NCBI GenBank assembly: GCA_021739645.1
Contig: JAIPBL010000004.1
Coordinates: forward strand, 1 to 64,000
Source of the DNA: Saprospiraceae bacterium
Lineage (GTDB): Bacteria > Bacteroidota > Bacteroidia > Chitinophagales > Saprospiraceae
Reading direction: 5' to 3'
Length of the DNA: 64,000 nucleotides
The notes beneath the pieces are model-generated. The model did not search any database. It was not told the DNA's origin and saw only the letters and a list, made by a program, of their open reading frames with translations. Positions 34,198 through 42,864 of this stretch are shown here, piece after piece (positions within the stretch are counted from its first letter, which is position 1; every line of letters begins with the position of its first letter). Both the position numbers and the translations under genes were made by a program.

Positions 34198-35319
34198 ATG
34201 ACGCAAGTTCCAGCGGTACTCCTTCTTGAAGATGGCACAACATTTTACGGCAAATCGGCTGGGCAAATTGGCACCACTACGGGCGAACTCTGCTTCAACA
34301 CGGGCATGACTGGCTATCAAGAGGTATTCACTGACCCATCGTATTTTGGGCAAATCTTAGTTACTACCAACGCCCATATTGGCAACTACGGCACCCGTAT
34401 TTCAGAAACGGAATCGGAGGGGGTAAAAATTGCGGGGTTAGTCTGTAAAAACTTTACAAATCGGTACAGCAGGCAAATGGCCACTGAGTCAATTCAGGAC
34501 TATTTTGAGGAAGAAAAATTAGTGGGTATTTCTGATGTGGACACCCGTGCCATTGTGCGGCACATCCGGCACAAGGGGGCCATGAACGCCATTATTTCAT
34601 CAGAAACGCTTGATATACAAGAACTTAAGTCCAAACTCACAAAGGTGCCAAGCATGGACGGTCTTGAGTTAGCAAGCAAGGTAAGTACCGAGAAACCATA
34701 TTTTATGGGCGATGCCAATGCCAGTTACAAAGTTGCTATTTTGGATTTTGGGGTCAAAAAGAACATCCTGAACTGCATGGTTCAGCGGGGTTGCTACTTA
34801 CAGGTTTTTCCAGCAAAAACGCCCTTTGCCGAAATCAAAAAATGGAACCCAGACGGCTATTTTCTTTCCAATGGCCCTGGCGACCCAGCACCGATGCAGT
34901 ACGCCGTCGATGTTACAAAAGCAATCCTTGCAGAAGACAAACCGCTTTTTGGCATTTGTCTGGGCCACCAGATTCTTGCGCTGGCCTTGGGCATTTCCAC
35001 TTACAAAATGCACAACGGCCATCGTGGCATCAACCATCCTGTGAAGAACTTGGTAACTGGGCATTGTGAAATCACCAGTCAAAATCATGGGTTCGGCGTG
35101 CGGGCGGATCAACTGATGGGTAGAGACGACATCGAAATCACCCATGTCAACTTGAACGACGATACCATCGAAGGAATCAAAGTGAAACAACGGAAAGCAT
35201 TCTCGGTGCAATACCATCCAGAGGCTTCACCTGGCCCTCACGATGCTCGTTATTTGTTTGACAATTTTGTCAACATGATAGCTGAATCCAAAAACGAAAC
35301 AATTTCTCAACCAGCTTAA
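34198..35319 (+). CDS. carA: Carbamoyl-phosphate synthase small subunit
   Basis: The 373-residue glutamine amidotransferase subunit supplies ammonia to CarB for carbamoyl phosphate. The N-terminal domain has ALLLEDGTTFYGKSAG-like sequence, FNTGMTGYQEVFTDPSYFGQI and DTRAIVRHIRHKGA. The class I glutaminase domain carries the nucleophile in LFGICLGHQILALALG and the His-Glu pair in QYHPEASPGPHD. The usual partner carB is not in the window. The upstream leader has a promoter box and a small hairpin. Confidence 0.96.
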   Translation: MTQVPAVLLLEDGTTFYGKSAGQIGTTTGELCFNTGMTGYQEVFTDPSYFGQILVTTNAHIGNYGTRISETESEGVKIAGLVCKNFTNRYSRQMATESIQDYFEEEKLVGISDVDTRAIVRHIRHKGAMNAIISSETLDIQELKSKLTKVPSMDGLELASKVSTEKPYFMGDANASYKVAILDFGVKKNILNCMVQRGCYLQVFPAKTPFAEIKKWNPDGYFLSNGPGDPAPMQYAVDVTKAILAEDKPLFGICLGHQILALALGISTYKMHNGHRGINHPVKNLVTGHCEITSQNHGFGVRADQLMGRDDIEITHVNLNDDTIEGIKVKQRKAFSVQYHPEASPGPHDARYLFDNFVNMIAESKNETISQPA

Positions 35320-35393
35320 ATCTTGGTTAATAAAATTTGAAAAAGCGTTGATTTAGACGGCAAACTGAGAACATTTTGCTTTCTGTCTCCGTC

Positions 35394-35433
35394 CTTCATC
35401 AACCCATATCAAACTTCATCAACCCTTATCAAC
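35394..35433. repeat. Tandem 20-bp direct repeat in the enolase leader
   Basis: Two adjacent 20-mers (CTTCATCAACCCATATCAAA and CTTCATCAACCCTTATCAAC) differ at two positions. The second ends 8 bp before the eno ATG, so the repeat is in the leader RNA. Confidence 0.6.
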
Positions 35434-35438
35434 AATAA

Positions 35439-36728
<1,290 letters not shown>

Positions 36729-36783
36729 TCTTACTGTGATAGTGTTGGGCGATGAATTAAAAACGCCATAAATTAGAAGACAC

Positions 36784-36812
36784 AAGCCCGGACAATACGT
36801 TCGGGCTTTTTT
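36784..36812 (+). terminator. Intrinsic terminator of eno
   Basis: A 7-bp stem AAGCCCG / CGGGCTT with an 11-nt loop is followed by T4-A-T2. Confidence 0.85.
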
Positions 36813-37181
36813 ATTGGCCTTTTTGTTGAAAACTTAGTTCAAAAATTCGCTCTAAAAGCTAAACCTTCTTTGATTTCCAGACGTAGAACAAAGAAATTTA
36901 AATTATTTTTTAGATAAATGTATTTTTGGAATAATGTTTGAATAGACTCCTGCATCGTAGATATTTAACAGTCAGTTTTTTACGAAATTAATTTTTTATA
37001 AATTTTAACAAAAAACTGAAACCCAAACTACCACCCATCACGTTATAGCTTCTTGAAAGCACCCAGGTGGGATTTTAATAGAAACAATAACCGCAGCAGG
37101 AGAACGCAGGAAAAAAGGCTAAAAACATCATTCCATAAAGGCTTGGATTTCTGATTCTGGTGCTGCCCATAACCGGGTCCC
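36813..37181. other. Intergenic region without an identified gene
   Basis: This AT-rich stretch holds a possible -7 box (TATTTTTG at 36921-36928) and an imperfect hairpin with arms CAGTTTTTT (36973-36981) and AAAAAACTG (37010-37018). I see no coding sequence or tRNA. Confidence 0.5.
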
Positions 37182-38306
37182 ATGAACAGCATGACAAAAA
37201 AATTACCCTTGATTATAACGGCTTCTGCCGTTGCACTCACCTTCGTCGCCATAATGCTTTACCAAGGCGGCTATATTTCGGAACTAGAACAAACAATACA
37301 AAAAAAAGAAAAGCAGATTCTAGTCGTCAGTCAAAAGCTGGATGACCAGGTCGAAATTTCAACAGCTTTGGAAGCCCAATTGCAGGTTTACAAAGACAGC
37401 GTAAATGTTTTGCAATTACAAAACCAGGCGCTGCACACTAAAATTGAAACGTTGAAAGGCACAATTTCGAAGCTCCACAAAATCGTCCAAAAGCACGACG
37501 ACAAAGTGAGTGAGTTGACAGCCGAAATAAAGCGCTTGAGAGAATCAGGTAGCAATGATGCTAAAAAAATAAAGGATTTGGAGCAACAACGGGAAGATTT
37601 GCTCAAAAAAATGGAAGAAATAGACCACGAGCGAATAGCGTTGATAGAAGCGAAAAAAGAGAGCGAAAAAGCTAAACAAAATAATAACGGGAAGATTGAA
37701 TCACTTAATAATTCTGCCCGTGTTGAAATAGACAAGGTTGATGAAGCGCCGCTTTTACCAGCGTTGCCAGCCATCAACCAGTCACCCGCTGAACCTACTC
37801 CTGACGGTGGTAGCCCGAAAGTTTCTGAAGAGATGCAATCGGCTATCATTTCTAGGCAACAAGAACGATTGGCGAACATCATGACCAAGACGGAAGTGAA
37901 ATTCAGCACCATTTCGTTACGCAACCGAGAAGACAGCAATGAACTAAAGAAAATCAAGAAATCCGACAACGAATGGCGCTACACTTTCATTGATTTTGAC
38001 TTAGACAACGTTGACAAAGAGGCGATTATTGATGAAACATTTGTACTCCAAGTTTATGACATCGATAACAAAGAAGTAGTGCCTTTTAATGAAAAAAACA
38101 TGGCGTTTCCGAACAGCGAAATGGGCGCTCATGGGTATAAGTTTAAATACGACGGGAAGCCCGTCTCAGTCAGGTACATCAATACGCAGCCTAAAGAAGG
38201 CAGCAACTATGAAATCAGGTTGGTGTATTTCAAAAACGGACTGACATTCAAGTTGGCCAATGGAGCAAGGAAAATTGTGGAATCAGGCAGAGTTACCATT
38301 GACTGA
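37182..38306 (+). CDS. Membrane-anchored coiled-coil protein, unknown function
   Basis: The 374-residue protein has a short cytoplasmic start, one hydrophobic helix (LIITASAVALTFVAIMLY, about 9-27) and then a coiled coil from about 32 to 170 (LHTKIETLKGTISKLHKIVQ and similar heptads). A polar linker rich in Pro leads to a C-terminal beta-type domain of about 135 residues (WRYTFIDFDLDNVDKEA, FVLQVYDIDNKEVVPFNEKN, VSVRYINTQPKEGSNYEIRL). I recognise the layout from Bacteroidota hypothetical proteins but know no function. The ATG at 37182 or at 37191 (three codons later) could be the start. Confidence 0.7.
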   Translation: MNSMTKKLPLIITASAVALTFVAIMLYQGGYISELEQTIQKKEKQILVVSQKLDDQVEISTALEAQLQVYKDSVNVLQLQNQALHTKIETLKGTISKLHKIVQKHDDKVSELTAEIKRLRESGSNDAKKIKDLEQQREDLLKKMEEIDHERIALIEAKKESEKAKQNNNGKIESLNNSARVEIDKVDEAPLLPALPAINQSPAEPTPDGGSPKVSEEMQSAIISRQQERLANIMTKTEVKFSTISLRNREDSNELKKIKKSDNEWRYTFIDFDLDNVDKEAIIDETFVLQVYDIDNKEVVPFNEKNMAFPNSEMGAHGYKFKYDGKPVSVRYINTQPKEGSNYEIRLVYFKNGLTFKLANGARKIVESGRVTID

Positions 38307-38351
38307 CGCATCAAATTTGGAAAGCCTTTATCTCAATAGAAGTTGTTTTTG

Positions 38352-38383
38352 GGCAGTGGCTTTAGGGCTACTGCCTTTTTTTT
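38352..38383 (+). terminator. Intrinsic terminator of the coiled-coil gene
   Basis: The stem GGCAGTGGCT / GGGCTACTGCC-type pairing gives about 10 pairs including two G-U, followed by T8. It lies 46 bp after the stop codon and before recF. Confidence 0.85.
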
Positions 38384-38454
38384 ATTCCTTTTCTCTTCTC
38401 GCCTCGAAATAGTTTTATCAAAATATTCAAGCCAAGCTTGCCTACATTTGCCGC

Positions 38455-39552
38455 ATGCACTTGCAGCAAATCAAACTCACCAATTTCAGGAACTACGAAG
38501 TCCAAGTTATCGACTTTTCGGAACGGCTCAACCTGATTTCCGGGCTGAACGGTATGGGGAAAACCAACCTGTTGGATGCCGTTTACTACCTCTGCATGGG
38601 CAAAAGTTACTTCCAGAGTACCGACAAAAATGTAGTTAGAAAAGGTGAGCAGTTCTTTCGGCTCGAAGGTCATTTCGAATTGGATAAACCTGAAAGAATC
38701 GTGGCGAAAGTCGTTCCTGGGGAGCAAAAAACCATGGAGCGGAACGACACCCCCTACCCTCGCCTATCTGATCACGTAGGCCTTCTTCCCGTGGTTTTTA
38801 TGGCACCTGACGATACCGCATTAGCACTGGAAGGCAGTGAAGAACGCCGACGGTTCATGGACAACACGCTTTGCCAACTTGACCACAACTACCTTGAATC
38901 TTTGGTCACTTACAATAAACTATTGGACAAACGCAATGCGCTACTTCGCCAATTTGCGATGCAGGGTGGGTTCAATCAGCTTTTGGTCGAAACCTACAAC
39001 CAGCAAATGGAAGCGCCAGCCGTCCACATTTTTGAAAAAAGACGATGGTTTAACCAACTTTTCCAGCCAGTCTTCAACCATTTTTATACTGCCATCAGCA
39101 ATGAGGCTGAAACTGTGAATGTCATTTATCGCTCTCAGCTTTCAGAAAGCAACTTTGCTGAGTTGCTGGAGAATTGCTTGGAAAAAGACCGCCAACTACA
39201 ACGGACCAGCATCGGAATCCACCGTGACGACCTGACTTTCCAGCTAAAAAACCTACCGCTCAAACGGTTTGCTTCTCAAGGGCAGCTCAAATCATTTGTG
39301 CTGTCGATGAAATTGGCGCAGTACGAGCTTCTTCGGCAGCATAAGCAAAAACTCCCGATTTTATTGCTCGATGACCTGTTCGACAAATTGGATGACCTGC
39401 GGGCCAGTCAGTTAATTGAACTGCTGGTTAAGGGCGAATTTGGTCAGGTTTTTATCACAGACACCCACCCTCAGCGAGCGGAAGAGATGGCACGCAAATT
39501 CAGCGGCGCTTATAAAAAAATGGAAATAGAGAATGGAAAGTTGGTGAGTTGA
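38455..39552 (+). CDS. recF: DNA replication/repair protein RecF
   Basis: The 365-residue SMC-like ATPase loads RecA at ssDNA gaps. It begins MHLQQIKLTNFRNYEVQVID, with Walker A in ISGLNGMGKTNLLDAVYY, a central FMDNTLCQLDHNYLE region, the RecF signature SIGIHRDDLTFQL, a GQLKSFVLSMKLAQ helix and Walker B in ILLLDDLFDKLDD. Full length. It does not sit next to dnaA, dnaN or gyrB here. Confidence 0.95.
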   Translation: MHLQQIKLTNFRNYEVQVIDFSERLNLISGLNGMGKTNLLDAVYYLCMGKSYFQSTDKNVVRKGEQFFRLEGHFELDKPERIVAKVVPGEQKTMERNDTPYPRLSDHVGLLPVVFMAPDDTALALEGSEERRRFMDNTLCQLDHNYLESLVTYNKLLDKRNALLRQFAMQGGFNQLLVETYNQQMEAPAVHIFEKRRWFNQLFQPVFNHFYTAISNEAETVNVIYRSQLSESNFAELLENCLEKDRQLQRTSIGIHRDDLTFQLKNLPLKRFASQGQLKSFVLSMKLAQYELLRQHKQKLPILLLDDLFDKLDDLRASQLIELLVKGEFGQVFITDTHPQRAEEMARKFSGAYKKMEIENGKLVS

Positions 39553-39687
39553 CACCTAGGCATTTACCCGCTGACGAATAATAAAATTTGTGACATTTCG
39601 GATACGTATGAAATAGGTGTCTGAGCTAATTACAACTTATAGATATCATTCAAAATTTGGAGAAACAAAATGATTGTTCAACAATGT

Positions 39688-39714
39688 TTTGTGAAACTAA
39701 AAACCGTACCTTTG
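39688..39714 (+). promoter_or_regulatory. Predicted promoter of rpsO
   Basis: The -7 box TACCTTTG at 39707-39714 is an exact match. The nearest TTTG (39688-39691) is only 15 bp away, shorter than usual. Predicted transcription begins near 39720, giving a leader of about 150 nt. Confidence 0.55.
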
Positions 39715-39718
39715 CGCC

Positions 39719-39833
39719 GCTGTAACTGATTTCCGTAATCACTAACGGCTAAAAACAGGCTCATGGGATGAGTTGATGTTTTTCAAAATGGTATTTTTTA
39801 AATCCAAATTGTTGAAAATCAGCAAGTTACAGC
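39719..39833 (+). ncRNA. Structured leader RNA of rpsO (candidate autoregulatory element)
   Basis: The predicted 5' end GCTGTAACT (39719-39727) pairs perfectly with AGTTACAGC (39825-39833). The next GATTTC pairs with GAAAATC after a 4-nt bulge (AGCA). Two small hairpins lie inside: CCGT/ACGG near 39734-39748 and CTCAT-GGG-ATGAG near 39760-39772. The closed multi-branch shape ends 38 nt before the S15 start codon. S15 is known to regulate its own mRNA through different leader structures in different phyla, so such a role is plausible here but not shown. Confidence 0.45.
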
Positions 39834-39871
39834 AACATGGGCGGTGTTTTTTGCGCAATTTTTAAGTCTTA

Positions 39872-40147
39872 ATGGCAATTTATTTAACAATCGAGAAGAA
39901 GCAAGAAATCTTCCAAAAGTTCGGCGGTAACGAAAACAATACCGGCTCTATCGAAGGACAAGTAGCACTTTTTACCTTCCGTATCAAAAGCCTTTCCGAG
40001 CATCTCAACAAATTTAAGAAGGACCACGCCACCCGCCGCAGCCTCATCATGATGGTTGGCAAGCGGAAAAGCCTGCTCGAATACCTGAAACGCAAGGACA
40101 TCACAAAGTACCGTGCGCTGATTCAGGAGTTGGGTCTTCGTGGCTAA
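39872..40147 (+). CDS. rpsO: 30S ribosomal protein S15
   Basis: The 91-residue protein binds 16S rRNA helices in the central domain. It has the four-helix S15 pattern with GSIEGQVALFTFRIKSLSEHLNKF, the basic motif HATRRSLIMMVGKRKSLLEYL and KYRALIQELGLRG at the end. Normal length (88-91). It is followed by pnp, the same order as in many bacteria. The leader is long and appears structured. Confidence 0.97.
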   Translation: MAIYLTIEKKQEIFQKFGGNENNTGSIEGQVALFTFRIKSLSEHLNKFKKDHATRRSLIMMVGKRKSLLEYLKRKDITKYRALIQELGLRG

Positions 40148-40155
40148 AAGGACAA

Positions 40156-40196
40156 AACCGGAACATGGTTCCGGCAGGAGTCGTGTTCCGGTTATT
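40156..40196 (+). terminator. Terminator/attenuator between rpsO and pnp
   Basis: A perfect 10-bp stem AACCGGAACA / TGTTCCGGTT (40156-40165 and 40184-40193) is followed by a short T-rich stretch ATTTTCC. An alternative inner hairpin CCGGAACATGGTTCCGG competes with it. Read-through into pnp is possible. Confidence 0.65.
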
Positions 40197-40336
40197 TTCC
40201 TTTTTCAAAAAACAGAAACTATCAACAATTGGGTCAATCACCCATGGTTTGCTTGTTTTAAAAATCCCGCTCATCCGGGTTTCGGTAATGCAATTTGCTG
40301 AAGATTAAATGTAACTACAGTATCATTAAATAATCC

Positions 40337-40357
40337 GGCCTGGCAAATGGTCAGGCC
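40337..40357 (+). other. Small hairpin in the pnp leader
   Basis: GGCCTG at 40337-40342 pairs with CAGGCC at 40352-40357, 20 nt before the pnp start. In E. coli, leader hairpins are the site of RNase III-dependent autoregulation of pnp; whether that holds here is unknown. Confidence 0.35.
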
Positions 40358-40376
40358 ACAATCACTCAAGTTTAAA

Positions 40377-42656
40377 ATGGGTAAACAAATTCCAACTACC
40401 ACCTCGTTCAACCTGCCAGATGGCAAGGAGGTGACCATCGAAACGGGCAAATTAGCAGCCCAAGCCGATGGTTCTGTTGTCGTCAGAGTCGGCGACACCA
40501 TGCTGCTGGCAACCGTCGTAGCAGCTAAAACCACAAGGGAAGGCCAGGCATTTTTTCCGCTTTCCGTTGACTACATGGAAAAATTTGCCGCTGCGGGTCG
40601 TATTCCTGGCAACTTTTTCCGCAGGGAAGCCAAGCTTTCCGATTACGAAGTACTGACCTCCCGTCTGGTTGACCGTGCAATCCGTCCACTTTTCCCAGAT
40701 GGGTTCATGGAAGAAACACAAGTTATTATCCAATTGATTTCTGGTGAAAAAGATGTGTTATCTGATGCTTATGCTGCATTGGCTGCCTCAGCGGCACTCA
40801 CACTTTCTGAGATTCCGTGGCAGGGCCCAATATCAGAGTGCCGAGTGGCTCGCATCGACGGCAAATTTGTCGTAAATCCGAGCAAGAGCGCAATGGCGGG
40901 GGCAGATTTGAACATCATCGTTGCTGCCGATTTGAAGAACATCATGATGGTGGAAGGCGAGGCAAACGAATGCTCAGAGACCGATTTGGTGAATGCAATC
41001 AAAGTAGGGCACGAGGCCATTAAAGTACAGTGCAACGCTCAGTTAGCATTGGCGCAAAAAGTTGGTGGCTCCGCTTTGACAAAAAGGGAAGTACCTGCAA
41101 AAGAAGAGAACGAAGAAATAAAGAACCGGGTAGCCGAACTCGCTAAAGACAAAATTTACGAAGTGGCGAAAGGGTTCTTAGAGAAATATGATAGAAAAAA
41201 TCGCTTCTCAGAAATTGAGACAAGCGTCATTGAAACTTATACGGAAGAGAAGGGAGAAGAATTCATGGCCGAAAATGCAGCGTACATTAAAGAATGTATT
41301 GGCAGCTTGAAGAAAAAAGTAGTTCGGAACATGGTTCTCACCGATGCCGTTCGTCTCGATGGCCGCAAGTCTGACGACATTCGCCATATCTGGTGTGAAA
41401 CGGATTATTTGCCTTCCCCGCACGGCTCTGCTTTGTTTACCCGTGGTGAAACACAGGCATTGACTACCGTTACCTTGGGTACCAAGTTGGATGAGGCGAT
41501 GATTGATACAGCAATGGAATTGTACCATGAGAAATTCATTCTTCACTACAATTTCCCTCCATTTTCCGTCGGTGAAACCAAGCCACTCCGTGGGCCTGGC
41601 CGCCGTGAGGTTGGCCACGCCAACCTTGCCAGCCGATCACTCAAGAAGATGATGCCAGATTCATTCCCATACACAGTAAGGGTGGTTTCCGACATCCTCG
41701 AAAGTAACGGTTCCTCTTCGATGGCCACGGTTTGTGCAGGCTCCTTGGCCCTGATGGATGCTGGGGTTCCATTGAAAAAACCAATGTCTGGTATTGCGAT
41801 GGGCATGATTGCCGAAGGTGACAAATATGCCATCCTGAGCGACATCCTCGGCGATGAGGATGCACTAGGTGATATGGACTTTAAGGTAACAGGTACCGCT
41901 GATGGTATCTGCGGTTGCCAAATGGACATCAAAATTGACGGATTGAGCTACGAAGTGCTCGAACAAGCACTTGTTCAGGCAAAACAAGGTCGTTTGCACA
42001 TCCTGTCAAAAATGGCAGAGGCCATGGCAGAACCGAGGGAAGACCTCAAGCCACATGCTCCTCGCATTGTTGAATTGTTCATTGACAAAAGCTTTATCGG
42101 TGCAGTCATCGGGCCTGGTGGAAAAATCATCCAGGAAATCCAAAGCACGACTGGCACTATCATCAATATTGAAGAAATTGGCGACCAGGGCCGGGTGACT
42201 ATCGCCAGCCCAAACAAGTCCAACATTGATGCTGCACTCTCACGTGTGCGTCAAATCACCTTCACACCATCTGTCGGCGATATTTACGAAGCTATCGTAA
42301 AAACGGTGATGCCTTACGGTGTCTTCGTTGATTTCAGCGGCAAGAGCGGTTTGCTCCACGTCACTGAGATGTCGCATACCCGAATTGACAATGTCGAAGA
42401 TGTGTTCCAGGAAGGCGATCCAGTCAAGGTCAAATTGATTGGTATTGATAAAACTACTGGCAAATTCCGACTTTCCAGGAAGGCGCTCATGGTGAAGCCT
42501 GACGGCACAATGCCCGCCGATGACGAGTACAATGACGATGGAGGTGACGGTGGAAGGCCACGTGGCGGCGGTGGCGGTGGCTTCCGTGGTGGCGGAGGTG
42601 GTGGAAACCGCGGCGGAGGCGGCGGCTTCCGTGGTGGTGGTGGAGGAAGACGCTAA
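40377..42656 (+). CDS. pnp: Polyribonucleotide nucleotidyltransferase (PNPase) with RGG-type tail
   Basis: The 759-residue enzyme degrades RNA 3'-5' using phosphate. It has two RNase PH domains (GSVVVRVGDTMLLATVV, RPLFPDGFMEETQVI and the second-core GETQALTTVTLGT with FSVGETKPLRGPGRREVGHA), a helical linker, a KH domain (IDKSFIGAVIGPGGKIIQEI) and an S1 domain (GDIYEAIVKTVMPYGVFVDF). After the S1 domain, the last 35 residues are almost only Gly, Arg and Phe in RGGGGGGFRGGG-like units. ATG 40377 starts the first domain; the longer reading is leader sequence. Confidence 0.96.
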   Translation: MGKQIPTTTSFNLPDGKEVTIETGKLAAQADGSVVVRVGDTMLLATVVAAKTTREGQAFFPLSVDYMEKFAAAGRIPGNFFRREAKLSDYEVLTSRLVDRAIRPLFPDGFMEETQVIIQLISGEKDVLSDAYAALAASAALTLSEIPWQGPISECRVARIDGKFVVNPSKSAMAGADLNIIVAADLKNIMMVEGEANECSETDLVNAIKVGHEAIKVQCNAQLALAQKVGGSALTKREVPAKEENEEIKNRVAELAKDKIYEVAKGFLEKYDRKNRFSEIETSVIETYTEEKGEEFMAENAAYIKECIGSLKKKVVRNMVLTDAVRLDGRKSDDIRHIWCETDYLPSPHGSALFTRGETQALTTVTLGTKLDEAMIDTAMELYHEKFILHYNFPPFSVGETKPLRGPGRREVGHANLASRSLKKMMPDSFPYTVRVVSDILESNGSSSMATVCAGSLALMDAGVPLKKPMSGIAMGMIAEGDKYAILSDILGDEDALGDMDFKVTGTADGICGCQMDIKIDGLSYEVLEQALVQAKQGRLHILSKMAEAMAEPREDLKPHAPRIVELFIDKSFIGAVIGPGGKIIQEIQSTTGTIINIEEIGDQGRVTIASPNKSNIDAALSRVRQITFTPSVGDIYEAIVKTVMPYGVFVDFSGKSGLLHVTEMSHTRIDNVEDVFQEGDPVKVKLIGIDKTTGKFRLSRKALMVKPDGTMPADDEYNDDGGDGGRPRGGGGGGFRGGGGGGNRGGGGGFRGGGGGRR

Positions 42657-42700
42657 TACCTTCCCACAAATTTGAAATGAAATTTTTTCAGTTCAACTAT

Positions 42701-42733
42701 AACGGCCAGATTCTTCAATCTGGCCGTTTTTTT
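42701..42733 (+). terminator. Intrinsic terminator of pnp
   Basis: A perfect 12-bp stem AACGGCCAGATT / AATCTGGCCGTT with a 4-nt loop is followed by a run of T. Confidence 0.92.
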
Positions 42734-42773
42734 ATTCGCTTCGCCAAGTTTAGTTGTGAGTTTTTTCAAAATA

Positions 42774-42805
42774 TTTGTCTCATTACAAACTTGGATTTAC
42801 CTTTG
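42774..42805 (+). promoter_or_regulatory. Consensus Bacteroidota promoter of the GlgE-like gene
   Basis: TTTG at 42774-42777, a 20-bp spacer and TACCTTTG at 42798-42805 match the consensus exactly. Transcription should start near 42812, which rules out the in-frame start at 42775 and supports ATG 42865. Confidence 0.75.
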
Positions 42806-42864
42806 AACAAAAGGAAAAAACATCGCCTGTCCTTAGTTTTTTTAATGTTCTGAAACTCAACATA

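Noticed and set aside
42487-42669. Minus-strand His/Arg-rich ORF at the end of pnp
   Set aside because: Antisense of the Gly/Arg tail of PNPase, with no start context.
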